A stretch of DNA of 64,000 bases from Bacillota bacterium (GCA_029572815.1 JAKPUQ010000209.1:1-64000); one strand, 5' to 3'; positions 17,304 to 27,089 are shown, counted from the stretch's first letter. Program-made: numbers and translations. The notes: generated by a model not told the origin, from the letters alone.

Positions 17304-18349
17304 TTCAGTTCCACATACCTTTCTATCCCCGCGCTCTCAAAGCGGTGGGAATTATAGTAAAGCGCCGACGCTCCGTCAAGAAGCGGCAGCAGCAATATTC
17401 CTCCTGTGCCCTCGCCAAGCCTGAGACTGCCGTCGATAACGGCTCTGAGCCCCAGCCTTTCGAGAAGCATTCTTCCCGCAGGCTCCGCAGAAACATGGCC
17501 TGCAAGCATATAGTCCTTGCAGTCGGGGGCGAGCATTGAAGCAAGCACCGCCGAAACTGCTGATATAACACCGTCTATGATGACAGTTACGCCGTAAACG
17601 GCTCCCCCCAGGAAAAGTCCCGTCATGCCTGCTATCTCGAAGCTTCCGAGCTTTGCCATGAGCCGGACTGCATCGCCGTCACAGGGAGAGTTAACAGCAA
17701 TGGCGCGCTTGACAGCGTTTATCTTGCGGCGGAGCCCCTCGGTGGTGAGTCCGGCTCCCCTGCCTGTGACTGCCTCGGGAGGGAGCCCCAGTATCACCGA
17801 CGAAAGGGCAGCTGTGGGAGTTGTGTTGCCAATGCCCATCTCTCCCGTAACAATGAGCTTTACGCCCTTTTCTGCCAGTTCCTTCACAATGTCCATACCC
17901 ACAGCAATAGCGGTTTCAGCCTGACTTACCGTCATGGCAGGACCTGCTGCGATATTTCCCGTACCGTGGGCGATCTTCCTGGTGATGGTATTCTCACAGG
18001 AGGAGTCACCCTTCATGCCGATGTCAACAGACAGCACCTCTGCTCCGTAGACAGCCGCAAGAGCGTTTATGTTGGACCTTCCGCAGGCGATAGCCTCAGC
18101 GCAGGCAAGGGTCACGGAGCTGTCGGTCTGGGTAACGCCCTCTGCGGTCACGCCGTTGTCGCCGCACATGACTACCACCGCACGCCGCGAAATATCGGGG
18201 CTGTCGGTTTTCTGCACCGCAGCTATCCTGTCCCACATTTTCTCCAGGACACCGAAGCTGCCGAGGGGCTTAGCCACGCCGTCCCAGTGCTCCTGAGCCT
18301 TTGCAGCGAATGACCTGTCCGCAGGTCGGATAAGCTTCAACCTTTCCAT
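17300..18349 (-). CDS. cobT: Nicotinate-nucleotide-dimethylbenzimidazole phosphoribosyltransferase
   Basis: Activates the lower-ligand base to its alpha-ribotide. The 349 residues carry family blocks MCGDNGVTAEGV, GEMGIGNTTPTAAL, TGRGAGL and, near the C-terminus, LRLGEGTGG with the catalytic Glu. No 5,6-dimethylbenzimidazole synthesis genes (bza, bluB) are visible here, so the natural base cannot be inferred. It overlaps cbiA by 13 bases. Confidence 0.95.
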   Translation of the reverse strand: MERLKLIRPADRSFAAKAQEHWDGVAKPLGSFGVLEKMWDRIAAVQKTDSPDISRRAVVVMCGDNGVTAEGVTQTDSSVTLACAEAIACGRSNINALAAVYGAEVLSVDIGMKGDSSCENTITRKIAHGTGNIAAGPAMTVSQAETAIAVGMDIVKELAEKGVKLIVTGEMGIGNTTPTAALSSVILGLPPEAVTGRGAGLTTEGLRRKINAVKRAIAVNSPCDGDAVRLMAKLGSFEIAGMTGLFLGGAVYGVTVIIDGVISAVSAVLASMLAPDCKDYMLAGHVSAEPAGRMLLERLGLRAVIDGSLRLGEGTGGILLLPLLDGASALYYNSHRFESAGIERYVELK

Positions 18350-19689
18350 TTGACACCTCCGTAGGCGGCGCAGGAAGCAGCAAAGCGCTCAGCCAGTCTG
18401 ACGTCCGAATAAAAGTAGAGATGTGGAAATCCCGCGTACATTTCGGAAGTCGCGTGAACACACTTCCAGCTTCTTCCGTCGGACTTGGCAGCGGTGAAGT
18501 CTGCTCCGCAGTCCGTGCTGTCCCAGTAGTGGAATTCGTGGGCAGGAAAGCTGTCCCCCTTGCGACAGAGAAGACAATCCTTTTCGGCAGTCAAAGTGAC
18601 ATAGCCGAAACGCTGAAGCCTGCCGGTCTCAAAGGCGGTGCCCTTTATTACACCGACCATTGGGAATTCCGCACCGTCAGCAGTTCTTATACTGTCATGG
18701 AGATACATGAAGCCGCCGCACTCGGCAATAGTTGGAAGTCCGCTTTCGACCGCCGTCTTTATGCACTCTCTCATGGAGCCGTTTGCCGCCAGTTCCTCCC
18801 CGTGAAGCTCGGGATAGCCGCCGCTGAGGATGAGTCCGCAGCAGTTTTCGGGCAGCTTTTCGTCCTCAATGGGTGAAAAGTATTCAACGGTGCAGCCAAG
18901 CTTCTTCAGCAGGCTGATATTCTCGGAGTAGGTAAAGCAGAAAGCACGGTCCGCCGCTACAGCTACCTTTGGCGAGAAATCCGTACATACTCTGTGCAAT
19001 TCTTGCGCTGTAAACTGCGGAAAGCTTTTTTCGGACACTTCTATGAGCCTGTCAAGGCGAATATGCTGCTCCGCAAGCCTTCCAAGCTCCGCAGTTTTCT
19101 CCCTGAGGTCAGCTATCTCCGCAGCGGTGACAAGTCCCAGTCTGCGACTCTCTATACCCGGACTTTTCGGCGGCATACAGCCGAAATACTCAGTCTCCAG
19201 CTCACTGCACAGCCTCTCCGCCATGGGAATGAGTCTTTCAGGGAGCCTGTTAAAAACGAAGCCAGCTATATTATTGGGGACCTTGTATGCGAGAAAGCCC
19301 TTCATGACAGCGCCGATAGACTCCCCCGAGCCCTTGCAGTCCAGGACTACAACAGCAGGAGTGTCGGTAATGTCAGCCACAGAGTGTGCCGAGCCCCTTC
19401 CGTCAGCGCCGTCATAGTAGCCCATAACGCCCTCTATCACGGATATATCGGAATTCTGACCGTTCTCCCACAGAAGCTTCCTTATGCAGTCATCGCCACA
19501 GAAAAAGCTGTCCAGATTATGAGCGTCCGTGCCGATGATACTGCTGTGGAACATGGGATCGATATAATCGGGTCCGCATTTGAAGGAGGCGACCGTCAGC
19601 CCCCGCGCCTTCAGTGCCGCAAGAACTGCACAGGTGACCGTGGTCTTTCCGCAGCCACTGTGAGTTCCGCCAATGAGTATTCTTTTCAT
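18337..19689 (-). CDS. cbiA: Cobyrinic acid a,c-diamide synthase
   Basis: ATP- and glutamine-dependent amidation of cobyrinic acid side chains a and c. The N-terminal P-loop is GGTHSGCGKTTV, and the C-terminal amidotransferase domain has the nucleophile in IAECGGFMYL and a catalytic His near HEFHYW. The 450 residues match the family. It overlaps the upstream cbiE-T by four bases. Confidence 0.95.
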   Translation of the reverse strand: MKRILIGGTHSGCGKTTVTCAVLAALKARGLTVASFKCGPDYIDPMFHSSIIGTDAHNLDSFFCGDDCIRKLLWENGQNSDISVIEGVMGYYDGADGRGSAHSVADITDTPAVVVLDCKGSGESIGAVMKGFLAYKVPNNIAGFVFNRLPERLIPMAERLCSELETEYFGCMPPKSPGIESRRLGLVTAAEIADLREKTAELGRLAEQHIRLDRLIEVSEKSFPQFTAQELHRVCTDFSPKVAVAADRAFCFTYSENISLLKKLGCTVEYFSPIEDEKLPENCCGLILSGGYPELHGEELAANGSMRECIKTAVESGLPTIAECGGFMYLHDSIRTADGAEFPMVGVIKGTAFETGRLQRFGYVTLTAEKDCLLCRKGDSFPAHEFHYWDSTDCGADFTAAKSDGRSWKCVHATSEMYAGFPHLYFYSDVRLAERFAASCAAYGGVKWKG

Positions 19690-20876
19690 ACAAGCTTCCT
19701 TTTTATAATAAATACAGGGTTAAGTGCAGACATCATCGTATGCGAGCCAACTTTATTAGTCCTTGCGACTGCTATCTGGGCAATTTCGGCTTCAAATCCG
19801 AGCTCATCAAATACTGCTGTACACTCTGCAAGAGTTTCCAGTGAGACCGCAGTAACGGTCAGTCTGATATTGCTGTTTTTTTCATAGGCTGCCTGAACTA
19901 TCTGCCTCAGCTCTCCCCCCGAACCGCCAATGAAAATGCAGTCGGGACGGGGCAGGTCTCCGACGATCTCCGCCGCTCTGCCAGTATGTATGACAATGTT
20001 ATCGCAGCCGAATTTACGCCTGTTGCGGTCAATGAGCTCCGCAGCCTCGGGCGACTTCTCAACGGAGTGGACAGTTCCCCGCTCACAGCGCACAGCCATC
20101 TCCACGGACACAGAGCCCGTTCCGCCGCCGATGTCCCAGCATACGTCCGTCCTGCCGATGTCAAGTCCGGAAACGGCAATTGCGCGTACCTCCGCCTTAG
20201 TCATGGGTACCTTTCCCCTGTCGAACCTTTCATCGGGGATACAGCCCGGTACACTGCGCTCATAGTCAGGATTTTCCGCCAGCAGCACACACAGCTCCGC
20301 GGTAGTTATATCTGAAAGCTCTGAAGCTGTTCCGCTCCTTATCCTCTCGTCGGCATATCCAAGTCTTTCGCCGATATGCACCATAACTCCGCCCATGCCG
20401 TAGTCACAGAGCCGCCTGCACACCTCAGCCGCCGTTATATCTCCGCCAAGGAGAAAAAATGTCAGCCTGTGGGCTCTGACCGCCCTGACAATGTTGCCGC
20501 TTTTGCCGTGAAGGCTGACAAAATTGCAGTCCGACCAATCCATTTTCAGCTTTGAGAAAAGGTAAACAGGTGAAGCTATACCGCAGATGAACTCCACATC
20601 ATGGTCAGCAAGCGCCTCCGCAAGCTGCGCTGCACCGCTGAAAAAGCCGCAGTCTCCCGACATCAGAACCGCCGCTGTAGAAAAGCTGTTCTCTTCAAGA
20701 TATCGAGCTATTTCGGCGCTCCTGTACTCCTCAAGGACAGGCTTTCCGCAGGAGCGGTAGTCCTCCACCATTCGTTTTGCACCGATAATGACCTCGGCGG
20801 CTTCAATTGCAGCTCTCCCTTCGGCAGTCAGCGTCCTGCTGCCGTCGGCTCCCGTACCTACTATGTATACCTTCAT
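19686..20876 (-). CDS. cbiET: Precorrin-6Y C5,15-methyltransferase (CbiE-CbiT fusion)
   Basis: The first half (about 1-200) is CbiE, a tetrapyrrole methylase starting VYIVGTGADGSRTLT. The second half (about 205-396) is CbiT, a Rossmann methyltransferase with VCWDIGGGTGSVSVEMA. Together they methylate C5 and C15 and decarboxylate the acetate side chain. The fused form is the same arrangement as CobL. Confidence 0.94.
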   Translation of the reverse strand: MKVYIVGTGADGSRTLTAEGRAAIEAAEVIIGAKRMVEDYRSCGKPVLEEYRSAEIARYLEENSFSTAAVLMSGDCGFFSGAAQLAEALADHDVEFICGIASPVYLFSKLKMDWSDCNFVSLHGKSGNIVRAVRAHRLTFFLLGGDITAAEVCRRLCDYGMGGVMVHIGERLGYADERIRSGTASELSDITTAELCVLLAENPDYERSVPGCIPDERFDRGKVPMTKAEVRAIAVSGLDIGRTDVCWDIGGGTGSVSVEMAVRCERGTVHSVEKSPEAAELIDRNRRKFGCDNIVIHTGRAAEIVGDLPRPDCIFIGGSGGELRQIVQAAYEKNSNIRLTVTAVSLETLAECTAVFDELGFEAEIAQIAVARTNKVGSHTMMSALNPVFIIKRKLV

Positions 20877-20880
20877 ATTG

Positions 20881-21630
20881 TCACCTCCTCATGGCGTAAA
20901 TCAGGGACTTTATCTCCTCAATGGTGCTGCCCTTTTCCTCGGGACGGGCAAGCACTATCGCCTTTATACCGCACTTTTCCGCAGCCTCCAGCTTCTCGGG
21001 AAAGCCACCCGCAGCACCGCTCTCCTTTGTCACCAGAAGCGCCGAACTGCTCCGTTTTATATGAGCCATGTTCTGCTCAACGCTAAAGGGTCCCTTTTCC
21101 AGGATAAGGTGCTCATCAGGATAGCCCATTTCACTGCACAGCGCCCTTACGCTGTCCGTGGGAAGTGCTCTCACCCAGACCCTTTCGGCGTAGTTTTCAA
21201 CTTCCGTAAGCTTCGGCAGTTCCTTGCTGCCGAGAGTGCTGAGCACACTTCCGCTGCTGCTGTTTATGAGCTTCACCAGCTCGTCCATGTCCCTGACGGC
21301 AACGCAGTCCCCAAGCTCCGATGAGCTGCGCAGGAGTCTGTGATAGGGCAGTTCCGCAGCCTTGCAGGCGGCGATAATATTAGCTGTGACCTCAGTGGCG
21401 TATGGGTGGGTGGCGTCAATGACCGCCCTGCACTCCAGCTCTCTCATGAGGTCTGCCATTTCACCGCTGTCAAGCCTTCCCACAAGGATACGAATTCCAT
21501 TTTCGTGAGGTAGCAGCTTTCCCCCGTATTCCGTAGCCACGGAAATCGCCGCAGTAACTCCGCAGGAACAGCAATACTGAGCAAGCTCTCTGCCCTCGGT
21601 AGTTCCGCCGAATATAAGCAGCTCACACAT
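20881..21630 (-). CDS. cbiJ: Precorrin-6A / cobalt-precorrin-6A reductase
   Basis: NAD(P)H-dependent reduction of the macrocycle. The 249 residues begin LLIFGGTTEGRELAQ (nucleotide-binding start of CobK/CbiJ) and contain VIDATHPYATEVT and LVTKESGAAGG, both family signatures. It overlaps cbiH by eight bases. Confidence 0.94.
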   Translation of the reverse strand: MCELLIFGGTTEGRELAQYCCSCGVTAAISVATEYGGKLLPHENGIRILVGRLDSGEMADLMRELECRAVIDATHPYATEVTANIIAACKAAELPYHRLLRSSSELGDCVAVRDMDELVKLINSSSGSVLSTLGSKELPKLTEVENYAERVWVRALPTDSVRALCSEMGYPDEHLILEKGPFSVEQNMAHIKRSSSALLVTKESGAAGGFPEKLEAAEKCGIKAIVLARPEEKGSTIEEIKSLIYAMRR

Positions 21631-22351
21631 TTCTGTAGCCCCTTGGCGTCACCATTTTTCCGTCTATTACTCTGGTCTCTGAGTTGCCGATGAACACGGT
21701 GGTGAACATATCAACGTCAGTCCCGCGGAGCTCCCCGAGAGTGAGGACTTTGCTCTCCTGCCCCTCTCTGCCGATATTCCGCACATATCCGCAGACCGTA
21801 TCCGAATGGCGGTACTGAAGGATAATATCGCAGGCTCGCATAAGGTAGTCCGCACGTTTTTTCGATGAGGGATTGTACAGGGCGATGACGAAGTCCCCCT
21901 CCGCCGCACAGCGAAGCCGCTTCTCTATCTTCTCCATGGGGGTAAGCAGGTCGGAAAGGCTGATGATGGCAAGGTCGTGGGTCATTGGCGAGCCAAGGAC
22001 AGCTCCGCCGCTGAAGGCTGCCGAAACACCAGCCACCACCTCAATATCCGCGTCGGGATAGTCCGCAGAAAGCTCATAGGCAAGCCCAGCCATACCGTAT
22101 AGCTGACTGTCGCCGCTGCAAACCAGAGACACGGTCTTTCCGCTCTGTGCAAGGTCAAGTGCAAGGGCAACGCGGTCACGCTCCTGTCTCATGCCTGTGG
22201 AAAGGCACTCCTTTTCGGGAAAGAAGCCCTTTATCTGCTCCGCATAGACGGTGTAGCCAACCACAACATCGCTGTTCATCACAGCCTGCTGAGCTTCCAG
22301 AGTCATGCCCTGACGGCTGCCGCAGCCAATGCCCACAACGTAAAGCTTCAT
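21623..22351 (-). CDS. cbiH: Precorrin-3B / cobalt-precorrin-3 C17-methyltransferase
   Basis: SAM-dependent methylation of C17 with ring contraction. The 242 residues start LYVVGIGCGSRQGMTLEA and contain VSLVCSGDSQLYGMAG and VVAGVSAAFSGGAVLG, the tetrapyrrole methylase blocks. It has no extra C-terminal iron-sulfur domain. It overlaps cbiF-G by four bases. Confidence 0.94.
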   Translation of the reverse strand: MKLYVVGIGCGSRQGMTLEAQQAVMNSDVVVGYTVYAEQIKGFFPEKECLSTGMRQERDRVALALDLAQSGKTVSLVCSGDSQLYGMAGLAYELSADYPDADIEVVAGVSAAFSGGAVLGSPMTHDLAIISLSDLLTPMEKIEKRLRCAAEGDFVIALYNPSSKKRADYLMRACDIILQYRHSDTVCGYVRNIGREGQESKVLTLGELRGTDVDMFTTVFIGNSETRVIDGKMVTPRGYRNV

Positions 22352-24141
22352 AGCACGTTCCTCTCAAAATCCAGATATACGGGAGCCTCAGCCGCCGCCA
22401 CGGTAACTCCGTCAAAGGCAGTCTTATGAAGCACCAGCCTGCCGCCGCTGCGCAGCACCGCACTGCGCTCGCAGACATTGTCCGCACCTGTGGTCTCGCG
22501 GACAAAGTCAGAGGAGGCAAAATCGCCGCTCACCGCCATAAGCTCATCGGCGGTATAGGTCCGCAGCTCAATATCCCTGCGCTCACAGAATTTGAGAAGC
22601 CCCTCCTCCCGCGCTTTCAGGTCAATGGAAGCCACACCGCAAACTCTCTCAGGGTCTATCCCCGCCTGACTGAGAGCTGAATTCACTGCACTTTCGATTG
22701 CTTCGGCAGAGGTATCCTTTTTACAGCCTATACCCAGAACTATATTCCTCGGGACAAGCCTGAGAGTAACGTCAAAGGGTTTCACACCGGGCTCTGTACC
22801 AACATAGATACCGGTTCTGCACACGCCGAACTCTGTCAGCTCGTCGGGCAGTCCGCCGTGTCTGTACTCCGTGGAAAAGCCCACCTTTTCATCGTCCAGC
22901 ACCTCCGCAGCTATCTCCTTTGCAGCAGCAAGGTCGGTGATGATAAGCCCGTTTGCCACTGCGAAGCTGTCAGGCGAGAACTGTCCGCCAACGTCCGTAG
23001 CCGTAGTTATTACGGGAGTATTTCCCAGAGCCTCCGCCAGCACCTCCGCCAGTCGGTTGGCACCGCCGATATGACCGGAAAGCACGGGGATAACGAAGCG
23101 TCCGCAGTCGTCCATGACTATGACCGCAGGGTCGTCAGCCTTTGTGCCCAGCAGAGGAGCCACCGCTCTCACCGCAATACCGCAGGCACAGACGAAAATA
23201 AAGGCGTCGGAGCGCTTGAAAAGCCGCCCCACCATGCTTCCCATATTCCAGAACACCGCAGAATTGTCATCGGTGTGCTTGTGAAAACAGTAGCGGCTGA
23301 CCTTATGCTCACCGCTGAGGACCTCCGCAGCCCTTTCCGAGAGCTGTCTGCCCTTCTCCGTGACGGAAAAAATCGCTATATTCATTTTGGCTTCTGCCTT
23401 TCTGAACTCAGTTTCAAAATTTTTGTCATAGAGCTTTGAAAGCTCGTAATCGTCTCCCAGGAAGTCTCCCACAGTTATGAGAGCAGTCTTGCTTATGCCG
23501 TTTTCACGGGCAGCCTTTGCAAGAGTTCCCACGGTACAGCGCACTACCTTCTCGTCCTGCCATGTAGCTTTGTAGACTATCGCCGCAGGAGTTTCGGTGC
23601 TGTAGCCGCCCTCAATAAGCTTTCCTGACAGCTCCTCTGTCATTGAGGCGCTGAGGAAAATGACCATAGTCGCATGGTGAGCGGCAAGGCTCTCAATGCT
23701 CTCCCTTTCGGGGACGGGAGTCCGTCCTGCCATTCGGGTGAGTATCACCGTCTGTGACACATCAGGCAGTGTGTATTCCGCCTTCAGAGCCGCAGCAGCT
23801 CCGCAGAAGGAGCTGACGCCGGGAGTGACATTGTATGATATACCCAGAGCGTCCAGTCTGTCCATCTGCTCCCTTATGGCGCCGTAAACCGAAGGGTCTC
23901 CCGTGTGGAGCCTTACGGTGTGAAGTCCCTCAGCCTCAGCCTTTTCCATGACCTCTATGACCTCATCAAGGTGCATGAGGGCGCTGTTGTATATCCTGCA
24001 CTCCTGCTTTGCATAGTCAAGGAGCTGAGGGTTCACAAGCGAGCCTGCGTAGATTATAACATCAGCCTGCTCCAGCAGCCGCTTTCCTCTGAGAGTTATA
24101 AGGTCAGCAGCACCGCAGCCTGCTCCCACAAAATCAACCAT
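22348..24141 (-). CDS. cbiFG: CbiF-CbiG fusion (C11-methyltransferase and lactone hydrolase)
   Basis: Residues 1 to about 250 are CbiF/CobM (FVGAGCGAADLITLRG, LHTGDPSVYGAI, NVTPGVSSFCGA), which methylates C11. Residue 253 starts a complete CbiG with its own Met (MNIAIFSVTEKG), its N-terminal region and GHIGGANRLAEVLAEALG. CbiG opens the delta-lactone of cobalt-precorrin-5A. The presence of CbiG together with CbiD shows the anaerobic (cobalt-early) route. The 597-residue fusion places two consecutive steps on one chain. Confidence 0.94.
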   Translation of the reverse strand: MVDFVGAGCGAADLITLRGKRLLEQADVIIYAGSLVNPQLLDYAKQECRIYNSALMHLDEVIEVMEKAEAEGLHTVRLHTGDPSVYGAIREQMDRLDALGISYNVTPGVSSFCGAAAALKAEYTLPDVSQTVILTRMAGRTPVPERESIESLAAHHATMVIFLSASMTEELSGKLIEGGYSTETPAAIVYKATWQDEKVVRCTVGTLAKAARENGISKTALITVGDFLGDDYELSKLYDKNFETEFRKAEAKMNIAIFSVTEKGRQLSERAAEVLSGEHKVSRYCFHKHTDDNSAVFWNMGSMVGRLFKRSDAFIFVCACGIAVRAVAPLLGTKADDPAVIVMDDCGRFVIPVLSGHIGGANRLAEVLAEALGNTPVITTATDVGGQFSPDSFAVANGLIITDLAAAKEIAAEVLDDEKVGFSTEYRHGGLPDELTEFGVCRTGIYVGTEPGVKPFDVTLRLVPRNIVLGIGCKKDTSAEAIESAVNSALSQAGIDPERVCGVASIDLKAREEGLLKFCERRDIELRTYTADELMAVSGDFASSDFVRETTGADNVCERSAVLRSGGRLVLHKTAFDGVTVAAAEAPVYLDFERNVL

Positions 24142-25276
24142 TTTCTTCCTCCGTGATAGCCTTTATGAGCTCCTCCGCAAGAGCCGTCCTCACTTGCAGC
24201 TGACGCTTATAGGAAAACGCCAGAGCCGCAATAGGAACAGAGTCCTTTACTCTCGCGCGGAGGTAGCTGTCCATGCGCTGAGAAAGTATCTCCGCAGTTT
24301 TTTCAAGGTATCCGCCTTTATCAAGTATATCCATGGCAGCGTCCGCAGTAGCACAGTCGGGCAGCCTTTTCAGGGTCTCCGTATCAGCTCCCGCAAGCAC
24401 ACCGCAGGTGACAAGGACGTCCATTCTGCCGTCCGCCCATGAGGAGTGGGTGTTCATAATACCTGCACCCAGCTTTACCAGCTTTCCGATGTGACCCACG
24501 ATAAGTATGGACTCAAAGCCCAACTCCATGCCTATGTCGATGGCATCGCCGATGAAGTTGCTGCAAGTGACGCTCCTCTCCAGTGAAAAGGGCAGCTCTC
24601 TCTGAACGAAGTCCTCGCTGTAATTGCCGATAGTAAGCAGCATATTCCGCTGACCTGCGGCACGGCGGATATTAGCCTCCGTGCGTATAGTTTCTATAAC
24701 TGCGGTATTGCTCATGGGCTCCACGATACCGCTGGTACCAATGACGGAGATACCGTCCTCTATCCCCATGCGAGGGTTGAAGGTCTTTTTCGCCAGCTCC
24801 ACCCCCTGAGGTATGGAGACCGTAACCTCAAAACCTCCCGAGTAGCCGTATTTCTCGGCAATTTCCGCAACAGCCCCACTTATCATGCGCCTCGGCACCG
24901 TATTTATGGCAGCGTCCCCCACGGGACGGTCAAGCCCTGCCTTTGTGACAACTCCCACGCCCTCGCCGCCGAGTATAACAGTTCCTTCGGGGATAAGTCT
25001 CACACGGGAGTAAACTCTTATGCCATTGGTGATGTCGGGGTCGTCGCCGCTGTCCTTTACTATGGCGCAGGAAGCGCTTCCCTCATTCAGCTCAGCATCC
25101 ACCACATCAAGGTCAAGCAATATGCCCTTGGGAGTCATGAGCTTCACCCCCGTGACCTCATGCCCCGTGAATATCATCTCAGCCGCAGCCTTTGCAGCTG
25201 CTGCCGCGCAGGAGCCCGTGGTATATCCGCATCTGAGTTTCTCCGCGCCCCTGTAAACATATTCCTCAAGTCTCAT
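24134..25276 (-). CDS. cbiD: Cobalt-precorrin-5B C1-methyltransferase
   Basis: Methylates C1 in the anaerobic pathway. The family signature LRCGYTTGSCAAAAAKAA is near the N-terminus, followed by GGEGVGVVTKAGL and LLTIGNYSEDF. I use the ATG at 25276, which overlaps the end of cbiL; the longer open frame adds 29 residues with no family match. Confidence 0.94.
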   Translation of the reverse strand: MRLEEYVYRGAEKLRCGYTTGSCAAAAAKAAAEMIFTGHEVTGVKLMTPKGILLDLDVVDAELNEGSASCAIVKDSGDDPDITNGIRVYSRVRLIPEGTVILGGEGVGVVTKAGLDRPVGDAAINTVPRRMISGAVAEIAEKYGYSGGFEVTVSIPQGVELAKKTFNPRMGIEDGISVIGTSGIVEPMSNTAVIETIRTEANIRRAAGQRNMLLTIGNYSEDFVQRELPFSLERSVTCSNFIGDAIDIGMELGFESILIVGHIGKLVKLGAGIMNTHSSWADGRMDVLVTCGVLAGADTETLKRLPDCATADAAMDILDKGGYLEKTAEILSQRMDSYLRARVKDSVPIAALAFSYKRQLQVRTALAEELIKAITEEENG

Positions 25277-25961
25277 CTCTGCACTCCCCGACAATGAACA
25301 CCGTAAAATAGCCAAGGTCATCGGGTACCTGGTCAAGGCTTCCGAATATCCTCTCGTTATCAAGTCCGCAGTTCTCTATTACAGAAGTACGCAGGGCAAG
25401 TCCCTTTTTTCGCAGTAATGCAATAAGCTCACCGCTTTTGCTGCCTGTTTTCATGATGACCTTTGTGCCCCTGAGGTCGAGGAGTTTCTCAAAGTCCTCA
25501 CAGCCATAGGGCAGTATGTGCAAAGGCTCGCTGCCCAGACACAGTGGCTTTCCGAGAGAGGCAGCAGCAGCGCTGAAACTTGTGACTCCTGCGCATATCT
25601 CTGCTTTGAAGCCTCGTTCCTCCACGCGCTGCGCAATACGGCTGAATGTGGAATACACGGAAATATCCCCAAGTGTAGGAACTGCAACGTCATCACTTTT
25701 CAGAAGTCCGCAGAGTATTTCCGCAATCTCGTCGTAGTTTCTGTCAAGGGCTTCCCTGTCCCTGCACATAGGAAAGTCCAGATACACCTTACGCTTGCCC
25801 GACATGTCCGCAGCCTGCTCCGCAATCGACAGAGCCAGACTGTTCTCCCCGTGAGTACGTGGAACCGCGATAACGCCGCAGCTCTCCAGTATGCGTACAG
25901 CCTTCACCGTCATGAGCTCAGGATCACCTGAGCCCACGCTTACGCCGTATAGAGTTCCCAT
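25266..25961 (-). CDS. cbiL: Precorrin-2 / cobalt-factor II C20-methyltransferase
   Basis: First dedicated corrin methyltransferase of the run. The 231 residues start LYGVSVGSGDPELMTVKA and contain PTLGDISVYSTFSRIA and EICAGVTSFSAAAASLG. It is the first cobalamin gene in the operon, and its ATG overlaps the stop of rsmA by one base, so it has no promoter or riboswitch of its own. Confidence 0.94.
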   Translation of the reverse strand: MGTLYGVSVGSGDPELMTVKAVRILESCGVIAVPRTHGENSLALSIAEQAADMSGKRKVYLDFPMCRDREALDRNYDEIAEILCGLLKSDDVAVPTLGDISVYSTFSRIAQRVEERGFKAEICAGVTSFSAAAASLGKPLCLGSEPLHILPYGCEDFEKLLDLRGTKVIMKTGSKSGELIALLRKKGLALRTSVIENCGLDNERIFGSLDQVPDDLGYFTVFIVGECRDET

Positions 25962-26815
25962 CAGCCCTTCATCAGCTCAGCCGAGAGCGCAATGAGCTGC
26001 TCCATATCCAGCTGCTCTATCCTTGCAGCCTCAGGAAGCCCCATACCCATAAGTGCAGAGTAAACTCTGTCCTTGGGTATACCCATAACGGAAGCAAGGG
26101 AGTTTGCAAGGGTCTTGCGGCGCTGTGAGAAGCCTGCCTTTACCACGCGGAAGAAGAACCTCTCACTCTCCTCGTCAAGACGGTGCTCACGGTTAAGGTC
26201 TATCCTTATGACAGCGGAGTCCACATTTGGCGCAGGCATGAAGCTTCCCCGTGAGACGCCGAAAAGATTCTTCACGGTGCCGTAGTAGTTTACTCCCACG
26301 GTGATAGCTCCCGACTCTCTTGTGCCCACCTTTGCGCAGAGGCGCTGTGCAGCTTCCTTCTGAACCATAACGGTAATAGACTCAATGGGAAGCCTGCTCT
26401 CCAGAAGCATCATTATGATGGGCGATGTTATGTAGTAGGGCAGATTTGCGCAGACAGCCACTTTCAGTCCGTCAAACTCCTCCTCTATGAGCTTGTGGAG
26501 GTCGCATTTCATTACGTCCTCGTTGATTATCTTCACGTTGTCAAAGTCCGCCAGTGTCTCCTCAAGAATGGGGAGCAGACGGGTGTCTATCTCAACTGCC
26601 GTGACCTTGTCTGCTCTTTTGGCGAGTTCTGCCGTAAGAACGCCTATACCCGTGCCTATCTCCAGCACTCCGAAGCCCTTGCAGGCATTGCCGTTTTCGG
26701 CTATTTTCGGGCAGATGTCGGGATTGATGATGAAGTTCTGTCCCAGCCCCTTTGAGAAGCTGAAACCGTGTCGGGAAAGTATATCCTTAACGGTGCCGAT
26801 GTTTGTAAGATTCAT
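25961..26815 (-). CDS. rsmA: 16S rRNA A1518/A1519 dimethyltransferase
   Basis: Also known as KsgA. It dimethylates two adjacent adenines in the 3' hairpin of 16S rRNA during ribosome assembly. The 284 residues contain GQNFIINPDICPKI, the SAM motif VLEIGTGIGVLT, CANLPYYITSPI (catalytic NLPY) and the C-terminal RRKTLANSL. It is directly joined to cbiL, an unusual link between a ribosome gene and cobalamin synthesis. Confidence 0.96.
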   Translation of the reverse strand: MNLTNIGTVKDILSRHGFSFSKGLGQNFIINPDICPKIAENGNACKGFGVLEIGTGIGVLTAELAKRADKVTAVEIDTRLLPILEETLADFDNVKIINEDVMKCDLHKLIEEEFDGLKVAVCANLPYYITSPIIMMLLESRLPIESITVMVQKEAAQRLCAKVGTRESGAITVGVNYYGTVKNLFGVSRGSFMPAPNVDSAVIRIDLNREHRLDEESERFFFRVVKAGFSQRRKTLANSLASVMGIPKDRVYSALMGMGLPEAARIEQLDMEQLIALSAELMKG

Positions 26816-26825
26816 TCAGTACTCC

Positions 26826-27089
26826 TTAGACCTTATGCCTTTCTTTTTCGGAAAACTCCTTTTGCTTTGCGTCATTGAGCTTTTCCATATTGTTTACAAG
26901 ATAGTCTGCCGAACGGTAGGCTCTCTGAAAATCCATGTCCTTGAAGTGGACCTTCAGGTCTACGAATTCGCCGTCAATGACTATGTCAAGCTCGCCAATC
27001 TGACGCCCTCTGTACTTCTGTCCCGCATACTTTATGTACTCGTCTATCTCAGCTCTGTCCATTTCTCCGCCGATAACATTAATTTTCAT
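26826..27089 (-). CDS. Small conserved-looking protein of unknown function
   Basis: About 87 residues, rich in charged residues, with an alpha/beta look (MKINVIGGEMDRAEIDEYI, then a predicted amphipathic C-terminal helix). The ATG at 27089 is preferred because AGGAGG lies seven bases upstream. No signal peptide or membrane helix. It lies ten bases before rsmA in the same operon. I do not recognise a family. Confidence 0.6.
   Translation of the reverse strand: MKINVIGGEMDRAEIDEYIKYAGQKYRGRQIGELDIVIDGEFVDLKVHFKDMDFQRAYRSADYLVNNMEKLNDAKQKEFSEKERHKV

Noticed and set aside
18994-19887. 297-residue open frame antisense to cbiA and cbiE-T
   Set aside because: It crosses two well-identified genes and has no family features.
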